A stretch of 64,000 nt of DNA from Aristolochia californica. Its lineage: Eukaryota; Streptophyta; Magnoliopsida; Piperales; Aristolochiaceae. Positions within the stretch are counted from its first letter, which is position 1. Each line of letters begins with the position of its first letter. Made by a program: the position numbers and the translations under genes. The stretch is taken from NCBI GenBank assembly GCA_029961685.1, contig JARWKL010000012.1, forward strand, positions 11,687,955 to 11,751,954, read 5' to 3'. The notes under the pieces were generated by a model, which did not search any database, had not been told where the DNA came from, and worked only from the letters and a program-made list of their open reading frames with translations. This document shows positions 38,301 through 48,320 of this stretch, one piece after another.

Positions 38301-41300
38301 ATTGTTAGATCTTTTTAGTTTATGTATCTCAGGTTTTGCAATCGTCGGGAAAAGGGGGAGGCGTGGTATTTTTAACTGACTGTTGACTCTACCGTAAGTC
38401 ATTTCTTGAAAAAATATAGCCCGTTACTCATGATAAATCACATTACAATCATCTATGATTGTTCAGTAAGCTTTTTGAAAACGGGCAAAATAACGGCTTG
38501 TTTGACTCGGGTAAATATCCCGCCGCTCGTTCACTTCAGAATTTAATGAGTGTTTGTCATTCTCATTAAATGCTTTGGATCCATAGGTCATTTGCATCTT
38601 TAACATGTTTCAAGCATGCATATCCATTTTTAAAACACGTCTAGAAGAATTCTCTTTCTTGTAAAATTTAAAGCTATTAGGGTTGAACTAGTAGAATTTC
38701 CCAAACTTGGATAACAAAAATTTTGTGCTCAATTGTGGTGTGTGAATAAATTTTCATTACTTACATTTGTTAATGTTTTAATTTTTTTCCATACATAAAC
38801 TCAAAAATTTACATTTTGTTGTGATCTATTTACCTTTTTTTGTTTTCGGCATGAAGGGAGAACGAAAACTCAAAGTTTTGATTTAATAAAAAGTGTACAT
38901 CTAAAATGGAGATGCACAATGCACAAATGTAGAGAGATATAATTCCAAAGAGTGTCTGTGATTTTTCAGGATTGTGAGCTCTTTTCTGTTCTTAGTTCTC
39001 AGGTTTTGCAATCATCGGGAAAATGGGGAGGCGGGGGATTTTTAATTGAGTGTTGACTCCCATCCGTAAGTCATTTCTTATCTATGATTGTTAGGTAAGC
39101 TTTTTGTGAACGGACAAAATAATTGCTAGTTTGATTCTGGTAAATATCCCACCGCATGTTCATTGAGAATTTAATGAGCTTTTGTTATTCTCTTTAAAAG
39201 CTTTGGATCCATAGGTCATTTGTATCTTTAACATGCTTCAAGCATGCATATCCATTTTTGAAACACGGGTAGAAGAAATCTCTTTCTTGTAAAATTCCAT
39301 GCAATTATGGTTGAATTAGTGGAATTTCTAAAACTTGGAAAACAAAACTTTTGTGTTCATTTGTGGTGTGTGAATAAATTTTCTATACTTACATTTGTTA
39401 TTGTTTTAATTTTTTTTCACACATAAACTCTAAAATTTTCATTTTGTTGTGATCTATTTGCCTTTTTTGGTTTACGGGATGAAGGGAGAGCGAAAACTCA
39501 AAGTTTTGATTTAAGAAAAAATTGTACATCTAAAATGGAGATGCAGAATGCACAAATGTAGGGAGAGATAATTCCAAAGAGTGTTTGTAATTTTTAGGGA
39601 TTGTAAGATCTTTTTAGTTTTTGTATCTCAGGTTTTCCAATCGTCGGGAAAACGGGGAGGTGTGGTATTTTTAACTGACTGTTGACTCCCAATCCGGCTA
39701 TCATTTCTTACAAAAATATAGCCCATTACTCATGATAAATCACATTACAATCATCTATGATTGTTAGGTCAGCTTTTTGAAAACGGGCAAAATAATGGCT
39801 TGTTTGACTCGGGTAAATATCCCGCCGCACGTTCACTTCAGAATTTAATGAGTGTTTTTTATTCTCTTTAAAAGCTTTGGATCCATAGGTCATTTGCATC
39901 TTTAAAATGTTTCAAACTTGCATATCCATTTTTAAAACACGTGTGGTACAAATCTCTTTCGTGTAAAATTCCAAGCAATTATGGTTGAACTAGTGGAATT
40001 TCCCAAACTTGGATAACAAAAGTTTTGTATTAATTTTTGGTATGTGAATAAATTTTATTTACTTACATTTGTTATTTTTTTAAATTTTTTCCATAAATAA
40101 ACTCAAAAAATTTCATTTTTACTGTGATCTATTTGCCTTTTTTTGTTTACGAGATGATGGGAGAGAGAAAACACAAAGTTTTGATTTAAGAAAAAAGTGT
40201 ACGTCTAAAATGGAGACGCACAATGCACAAATGTAGAGAGAGATAATTCCAATGAGTGTTTGTAACTTTTAGGGAATTTAAGCCCTTTTTAGTTTTTATA
40301 TCTCAGGTTTTGCAATCGTCGGAAAAACGGGGGGGGCGGGGTGTTTTTAACTGAGTGTTGACTCCCAATCCGTAAGTCATTTCTTACAAAAATATAGCCC
40401 GTTACGGATGATAAATCACCTTACAATCAACTATGATTGTTAGGTCAGCTTTTTGAAAATGGGCAAAATAATGGCTTGTTTGACTCGGGTAAATATCCCG
40501 CCGCACGTTCACTTTAGAATTTAATGAGTGTTTGTTATTCTCATTAAAATCTTTGGATCCATAGGTCATTTGCATCTTTAACATGTTTCAAGCATGCATA
40601 TCCATTTTTAAAACACATCTAGAAGAATTCTCTTTCTTGTAAAATTTCAAGCTATTAGGGTTGAACTAGTGGAATTTCCCAAACTTGGATAACAAAAATT
40701 TTGTGCTCAATTGTGGTGTGTGAATAAATTTTCATTACATACATTTGTTAATGTTTTAATTTTTTTTCCTTACATAAACTCTAAAATTTACATTTTGTTG
40801 TGATCAATTTACCTTTTTTTGTTTTCGGCATGAACGGAGAACGAAAACTCAAAGTTTTGATTTAATAAAAAAGTGTAAATCTAAAATGGAGATGCACAAT
40901 GCACAAATGTAGAGAGATATAATTCCAAAGAGTGTCTGTGATTTTTCAGGATTGTGAGCTCTTTTCGGTTTTTAGTTCTCAGGTTTTGCAATCGTCGGGA
41001 AAGCGGGGAGGCTTAGTATTTTTAACTGACTGTTCACTCCCAATCCGTATGTCATTCCTTACAAAAATATAGCCCGTTACTCATGATAAATCACATTACA
41101 ATCATCTATGATTGTTAGGTCAACTTTTTGAAAACGGGGAAAATAATGGCTTGTTTGACTCAGGTAAATATCCCGCCACTCGTTCACTTCAGAATTTAAT
41201 GAGTGTTTGTTATTCTCATTAAAAGCTTTGGATTGATAGGTAATTTCCATCTTTAACATGTTTCAAGCATGCATATCCATTTTTAAAACACTTCTAGAAG

Positions 41301-42101
41301 AATTCTCTTTCTTGTAAAATTTCAAGCTATTAGGGTTGAACTAGTGGAATTTCCAAAACTTGGATAACAAAAATTTTGTGTTCAATTGTGGTGTGTGAAT
41401 AAATTTTCATTACTTGAATTTGTTAATGTTTTAATTTTTTTCCATACATAAACTCTAAAATTTACATTTTGTTTTGATCTATTTACCCTTTTTTGTTTAC
41501 AGCATGAAGGGAGAACGAAAACTCAAAGTTTTGATTTAATAAAAAAGTGTACATCTAAAATGGAGATGCGCAATGCACAAACGTAGAGAGATATAATTCC
41601 AAAGAGTGTATGTGATTTTTCAGGATTGTGAGCTCTTTTCAGTTTTTAGTTCTTAGGTTTTGCAATCGTCGAGAAAAGGGGAAGGCGGGGGATTTTCAAT
41701 TGAGTGTTGACTCCCAATCCGTAAGTCATTTCTTACAATAATATAACCCGTTACGAATGAAAAATCACTTTACAATCATCTATGATTGTTAGGTCATTAT
41801 TTTGAAAACGGGCAAAATAATGGCTTGTTTGACTCGAGTAAATATCTCACCGCACGTTCACTAGAGAATTTAATGAGCGTATGTTATTCTCTTTAAAAGC
41901 TTTGGATCTATAGGTCATTTGCATCTTTAACATGTTTCAAGCTTGCATATCCATTTTTAAAACATGTGTGGAACAAATCTCTTTCTTGTAAAATTCCAAG
42001 CTATTAGGGTTGAACTAGTGGAATTTCCCAAACTTGGATAACAAAAGTTTTGTGTTAATTTTTGGTGTGCCAATAAATTTTCTTTACTTACATTTTTTAT
42101 T
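23345..42101. repeat. Right copy of ~18.76 kb near-identical duplication
   Basis: The copy starts with the first base after the N gap, inside a B monomer, and ends at 42101, the counterpart of the last base before the gap. Beyond 42101 the sequence runs on without interruption through the rest of the same C monomer. All subtype, hybrid and deletion assignments given for 4489-23244 apply here at +18856 or +18857. Counterparts include the C/A deletion unit near 38967, the 57-bp deletion near 37467 and the run of eight G near 40329. Because the duplicated ends abut the gap on both sides, I think this is more likely one locus assembled twice than a biological duplication. Confidence 0.93.
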
Positions 42102-45100
42102 GTTTTAAAATTTTTCCATACATAAACTCAAAAATTTTCATTTTGCTGTGATCTATTTTGTTTTTTTTTTTGTTTAAGGGATGAAGGGAGAGAGAAAACT
42201 CAAAGATTTGATTTAAGAAAAAAGTGTACATCTAAAATGGAGACGTACAGTGCAAAAATGTAGAGAGAGATAATTCCAATGAGTGTCTGTAATTTTTAGG
42301 GAAGTTAAGTTCTTTTAATTTTTATATCTCAGGTTTTGCAATCGTCGGGAAAAGGGGGAGGCGGGGTGTTTTTAACTGAGTGTTGACTCCATATCCATAA
42401 GTCATTTCTTACAAAAATATAGCCCGTTACGGATGATAAATCACTTTACAATCATCTATGATTGTTAGGTCAGCTCTTTGAAAACGGGCAAAATAATGGC
42501 TTGTTTGACTCAGGTAAATATCTCACCGCACGTTCACTTCAGAATTTAATGAGTTATTGTTATTCTCAATAAAAGCTTTGGATCCATAGGTCATTTGCAT
42601 CTTTAATATGTTTCAAGCATGCATTTCCATTTTTAAACACGTCTAGAAGAATTCTCTTTCTTGTAAAATTTCAAGCTATTAGGGTTGAACTAGTGGAATT
42701 TGCCAAACTTGGATAACAAAAATTTTGTGTTCAATTGTGGTGTATGAATAAATTTTAATTACTTACATTTGTTAATTTTTTAATTTTATTCCATACATAA
42801 ACTCTAAAATTTACATTTTGTTATGATCTATTTACCTTTTTTTGTTTACGGCATGAAGGGAGAACGAAAACTCAAAGTTTTGATTTAATAAAAAGTTGTA
42901 CATCTAGAATCGAGATGCACAATGCACAAATGTAAAGAGATATAATTCCAAAGAGTGCCTGTGATTTTTCAGGATTGTGAGCTCTTTTCAGTTTTTAGTT
43001 CTCAGGTTTTGCAATCGTCGGGAAAAGGGGGAGGCGGGGGATTTTTAATTGAGTGTTGAATCCCAATCAGTAAGTCATTTCTTACAATAATATAGCCCGT
43101 TACGAATGAAAAATCACTTTACAATCATCTATGATTGTTAGGTCAGCTTTTTGCAAACGGGCAAAATAATGGCTTGTTTGGCTCGGGTAAATATCCCACC
43201 GCACGTCTATTAGAGAATTTAATGAGCGTATGTTATTCTCTTTAAAATCTTTGGATCCATAGGTCATTTGCATCTTTAACATGTTTCAAAGCTTGCATAT
43301 CCATTTTAAAACACGTGTGGAACAAATCTCTTTCTTGTAAAATTCCAAGCTATTAGCGTTGAACTAGTGGAACTTCCCAAACTTGGAGAACAAAAGTTTT
43401 GTGTTAATTTTTGGTGTGTGAATAAATTTTCTTTACTTACATTTGTTGTTGTTTTAAATTTTTTCCATACATAAACTCAAAAATTTTTATTTTGCTGTGA
43501 TCTATTTGCCTTTTTTTGTTTACGGGATGAAGGGAGAGAGAAAACTCAAAGTTTTGATTTGAGAAAAAAGTGTACATCTAAAATGGAGACGCACAGTGCA
43601 CAAATGTAGAGAGAGATAATTCCAATGAGTGTCTGTAATTTTTAGGGCATTTAAGCTCTTTTTAGCTTTTAAATCTCAAGTTTTGTAATCGTCAGGAAAA
43701 GGGGGAGACGGGGTGTTTTTAACTGAGTGTTGACTCCAGATCCGTAAGTCACTTCTTATAAAAATATAGCCCATCACGGATGATAAATCACTTTACAATC
43801 ATCTATGATTGTTAGATAAGCTTTTTGTGAACGGGCAAAATAATGGCTAGTTTGATTCAGGTAAATATCCCACCGCACGTTCATTGAGAATTTAATGAGC
43901 GTTTGTTATTCTCTTTCAAAACTTTGAATCCATAGGTCATTTGCATCTTTAACATGTTTCAAACATGCATATCCATTTTTAAAACACGTGTAGAAGAAAT
44001 CTCTTTCTTGTAAAATTCCATGCAATTAGGGTTGAACTAGTGGAATTTCCCAAACTCTGAAAACAAAACTTTTGTGTTCATTTGTGGTGTGTGAATACAT
44101 TTTCTATACTTACATTTGTTATTGTTTTAATTTTTTTTCACACATAAACTCTAAAATTTTCATTTTGTTGTGATCTATTCGCCTTTTTTGGTTTACGGGA
44201 TGAAGGGAGAGCGAAAACTCAAAGTTTTGATTTAAGCAAAAAATGTACATCTAAAATGGAGATGCACAATGCACAAATGTAGGGAGAGATAATTCCAAAG
44301 AGTGTTTGTAATTTTTAGGGATTGTAAGATCTTTTTAGTTTTTGTATCTCAGGTTTTGCAATCGTCGGGAAAACGGGGCGGTGTGGTATTTTTAACTGAC
44401 TGTTGACTCCCAATCCGTAAGTCATTTCTTAGAAAAATATAGCCCGTTATGGATGATAAATCACATTACAATCATCTATGATTGTTAGGTCAGCTTTTTG
44501 AAAACGGGCAAAATATTGGCTTGTTTGACTTAGGTAAATATCCCGCCGCACGTTCACTTCAGAATTTAATGAGTGTTTGTTATTCTCATTAAAAGCTTTG
44601 GATCGATAGGTCATTTGCATCTTTAACATGTTTCAAGCATGCATATCCATTTTTAAAACACGTCTAGAAGAATTCTCTTTCTTGTAAAATTTCAAGCTAT
44701 TAGGGTTGAACTAGTGGAATTTCCCAAACTTGGATAACAAAAAATTTGTTTTCAATTGTGGTGTGTGAATAAATTTTCATTACTAACATTTGTTAATGTT
44801 TTTATTTTTTTCCATACATTAACTCTAAAATTTACATTTTTTTGTGATCTATTTACCTTTTTTTGTTTACGGCATGAAGGGAGAATGAAAACTCAAAGTT
44901 TTGATTTAATAAAAAAGTGTACATCTAAAATGGAGATGCACAATGCACAAATGTAGAGAGATATAATTCCAAAGAGTGTCTGTGATTTTTCAGGAATGTG
45001 AGCTCTTTTCAGTTTTTACTCAGGTTTTGCCATCGTCGGAAAAAGGCGGAGGCGGGGAATTTTTAATTGAGTGTTGACTCCCAATCCGTAAGTCATTTCT

Positions 45101-46287
45101 TATCTATGATTGTTAGGTAAGCTTTTTGTGAACGTGCAAAATAATGGCTAGTTTGATTCTGGTAAATATCCCACCGCACGTTCATTGAGAATTTAATGAG
45201 CTTTGATATTCTCTTTAAAAGCTTTGGATCCATAGGTCATTTGCATGTTTACCATGGTTCAAGCATGCATATCCATTTTTAAAACACGTGTAGATGAAAT
45301 CTTTTTCTTGTAAAATTCCATGCAATTAGGGTTTAACTAGTGGATTTTCTCAAAATTGGAAAACAAAACATTTTTGTTCATTTGTGGTGTGTGAATAAAT
45401 TTTTTATATTTACATTTGTTATTGTTTTAATTTTTTTTCACACATAAACTCTAAAATTTTCATTTTGTTGTGATCTATCTGCCTTTTTTGGTTTACGGGA
45501 TGAAGGGATAGCGAAAACTCAAAGTTTTGATTTAAGAAAAAAGTACACATCTAAAATGGAGATGCACAATGCACAAATGTGGGAGAGATAATTTCAAAGA
45601 GTGTTTGTAATTTTTAGGGATTGTAAGATCTTTTTAGTTTTTGTATCTTAGGTTTTGCAATTGTCGGGAAAACGGGGAGGCATGGTATTTTTAACTAACT
45701 GTTGACTCCCAATCCGTATGTCATTTCTTAAAAAAATATAGCTCGTTACTCATGATAAATCACTTTACAATCATCTATGATTGTTAGGTAAGCTTTTTGC
45801 AAACGGGCAAAATAATGGCTTGTTTGACTCGGGCAAATATCCCACCGCACGTTCACTAGAGAATTTAATGAGCGTATGTTATTCTCTTTAAAAGCTTTGG
45901 ATCCATAGGTCATTTGCATCTTTAACATGTTTCAAGCTTGCATATCCATTTTTAAAACACGTGTGGAACAAATCTCTTTCTTGTAAAATTCCAAGCTATT
46001 AGGGTTGAACTAGAGGAATTTCCCAAACTTGGATAACAAAAGTTTTGTGCTAATTTTTGGTCTGTGAATAAATTTTCTTTACTTACATTTGTTATTGTTT
46101 TAAATTTTTTCCATACATAAACTCAAAAATTTTCATTTTGCTGTGATCTATTTGCCTTTTTTTGTTTACGGGATGAAGGGAGAGAGAAAACTCAAAGTTT
46201 TGATTTAAGAAAGAAGTGCACATCTAAAATGGAGACGCACAGTGCACAAATGTAGAGAGAGATAATTCCAATGAGTGTCTGTAATTT
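42102..46287. repeat. Continuation of A-B-C array right of the duplication
   Basis: After the tail of a C unit, units start near 42296 (A/B hybrid), 42969 (C), 43642 (A), 44316 (B), about 44989 (C/A with deletion) and 45615 (B/C hybrid). The A/B unit switches at about 42465, near the same unit position as the A/B unit at 21414. The C/A unit carries the same dyad-removing deletion as the one at 20110. The B/C unit switches at about 45765, between B's actcatgataaatcac and C's ctttacaatcatc. The array here therefore resembles 20.1-23.2 kb in the order of its hybrids, though it differs in sequence. Confidence 0.8.
45098..45106. other. Second occurrence of the dyad-removing deletion
   Basis: The string catttcttatctatgattg recurs here, with the same join as near 20223. 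C-type sequence lies to its left (aatttttaattgagtg) and A-type to its right (ggtaagctttttgtgaacg). Surrounding bases differ from the unit at 20110 at many positions, so this is an older shared deletion that has diverged and not part of the recent 18.76-kb duplication. Confidence 0.85.
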
Positions 46288-46755
46288 TTAGGGAATTTAA
46301 GCTCTTTTTAGTTTTTATATCTCAGGTTTCTCAATCGTCAGGAAAAGGGGGACGCGGGGTCTTTTTAACTGAGTGTTGACTCCCAATCCGTAAGTCATTT
46401 CTTACAAAAATATAGCCCGTTAGGGATGATAAATCACTTTAAAATCATCTATGATTGATAGGTAAGCTTTTTGTGAACGGGCAAAATAGTGGCTAGTTTG
46501 ATTCTGGTAAATATCCCACCGCACATTCAATGAGAATTTAATGAGCGTTTGTTATTCTCTTTAAAAGCTTTGGATCCATAGCTCATTTTCATCTTTAACA
46601 TGTTTCAAGCATGTCTATTTGACTTTTTTTGTTTACGGGATGAAGGGAGAGCGAAAACTCAAAGTATTGATTTAAGAAAAAAGTGAACATCTAAAATGGA
46701 GAAGCACAATGCACAAATGTAGGAAGAGATAATTCAAAAGAGTGTTTGTAATTTT
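46288..46755. repeat. Truncated A monomer (468 bp) at a domain boundary
   Basis: The A head and GGATCC (46572) are present. Then caagcatg at 46606-46613 is followed directly by tctatttgactttttttg, skipping about 205 bases that normally carry the acacgtgtagaag, agggttgaactagtgg and cacacataaactc blocks. The tail (gagcgaaaactcaaag, gcacaatgcacaaatg) is A-type. The next GGATCC is only 468 bp away. This is the largest deletion in the window, and subtype composition changes immediately to its right. Confidence 0.88.
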
Positions 46756-47296
46756 TAGGGATTGTAAGATCTTTTCAGTTTTTATATCTCAGGTTTTGCA
46801 ATCATCGGGAAATGGGGGAGCCGGGGTATTTTTAACTGACTGTTGACTCCCAATCCGTATGTCATTTCTTATAAAAATATAGCCCGTTAGTCATGATAAA
46901 TCACATTACAATCATCTATGATTGTTAGGTCAGCTTTTTGGAAACGGGCAAAATAATGGCTTGTTTGACTCGGGTAAATATCCCGCCGCACGTTCACTGG
47001 AGAATTTGATCAGTGTTTTTTATTCTCATTAAAAGCTTTGGATCCATAAATCATTTTCATCTTTAACATGTTTCAAGCATGCATATCCATTCTTAAAACA
47101 CGTGTAGAAGAAATCTCTTTCTTGTAAAATTTCAAGTTATTAGGGTTGAAGTAGTGGAATTTCCCAATCTTGGATAACAAAACATTTGTTTTCATTGGTG
47201 GATTGCAAAAAAAATTTCTTTACTTATATTTTTTATTTTTAAAATTTTTTCCATACATAAACTCTAATATTTTCAGTTTGTCGTCATCAATTTGCC

Positions 47297-47309
47297 TTTT
47301 TTTTTTTTT
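47297..47309. repeat. T13 tract typical of D tails
   Basis: A run of thirteen T precedes aacggtatgaag. Corresponding runs are 14 T at 48614-48627 and 15 T at 59400-59414, with similar long runs near 50634, 61420 and 62757. Subtypes A-C usually have five to eight T here, followed by g and ttt. The long run goes together with the D signature gtcatcaattt or gttatcaattt just upstream. Confidence 0.8.
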
Positions 47310-47583
47310 AACGGTATGAAGGGGGAGCGAAAACTCAAAATTTTGATTTAAGAAAAAAGTTTACATCTAAAATGGAGATGCACAATGCACAAATTTAGAA
47401 AGAGATAATTCCAAAGAGTGTCTGTAATTTTTAGGGATTGTAAGCTCTTTTTAGTTTTTATATCTCATGTTTTGCAATCGTCGGGAAAAGGGGGAGGCGG
47501 GGGATTTTTAACTGAGTGTTGACTCCCTATCCATAAGTCATTTCTGACAAAAATATAGCCCGTTACACATGATAAATCACTTT

Positions 47584-47602
47584 ACAATTCATCTATGATT
47601 GT
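47584..47602. repeat. Dyad variant with inserted T (C' heads)
   Basis: Here the dyad reads acaattcatctatgattgt, with one T inserted in the left arm. The same form is seen near 48902, 50923, 54971, 59691, 61690, 63046 and 63715, always with the upstream string cacatgataaatc and only in the right-hand domain. At 63046 and 63715 the centre is also changed to catcaatgattg. It marks the C' lineage and leaves only a shorter perfect inverted repeat. Confidence 0.8.
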
Positions 47603-48307
47603 TAGGTCAGCTTTTTGCAAACGGGCAAAATAATGGCTTGTTTGACTCGGGTAAATATCCCACCGCACGTTCACTAGAGAATTTAATGAGCGTATGTTAT
47701 TCTCTTTAAAAGCTTTGGATCCATAGGTCATTTGCATCTTTAACATGTTTCAAGCTTGCATATCCATTTTTAAAACACGTGTAGAAGAAATCTCTTTCTT
47801 GTAAAATTCCCAGCTATTAGGGTTGAACTAGTGGAATTTCCCAAACTTGGATAACAAAAGTTTTATGTTCATTTTTGGAGTGTGAATAAATTTTCTTTAC
47901 TTACATTTGTAATTGTTTTAAATTTTTTCCATACATAAACTCTAAAATTTTTATTTTGCTGTGATCTATTTGCCTTTTTTTGTTTACGGGATGAAGGGAG
48001 AGCGAAAACTCAAAGTTTCGATTTAAGAAAAAAGTGTACTTCCAAAATGGAGGTGCTCAACGCAAAAATGTAGACAGAGATAATTCCAAAGTGTCTCTGT
48101 AATTTTTAGGGAATTTGAGCTCTTTTTAGTTTTTATATCTCAGGTTTTGCAATGGTCGGGAAAACAGGGAGGCGGGGTGTTTTTAACTGAGTGTTGACTC
48201 CCAATCCATAATCATTTCTTACAAAAATATAGCCCGTTACTTATGATAAATCACATTACAATCATCTATGATTGTTAGGTCAGCTTTTTGCAAACGGGCA
48301 AAATAAT

Positions 48308-48320
48308 GGCTTGTGCACTA
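48308..48320. other. ~31-bp deletion in an A/D unit
   Basis: The sequence ggcttgtgcactagagaa lacks the roughly 31 bases (tttgactcgggtaaatatcc and following) that separate ggcttg from cactagagaa in other units. Spacing to the previous GGATCC is 644 bp. It is found in one unit only. Confidence 0.8.

Noticed and set aside
4489..42101. Reading the 18.76-kb repeat as a large natural segmental duplication
   Set aside because: Both inner ends coincide with the N gap, which fits an assembly overlap better. Natural duplication remains possible and is listed as testable.
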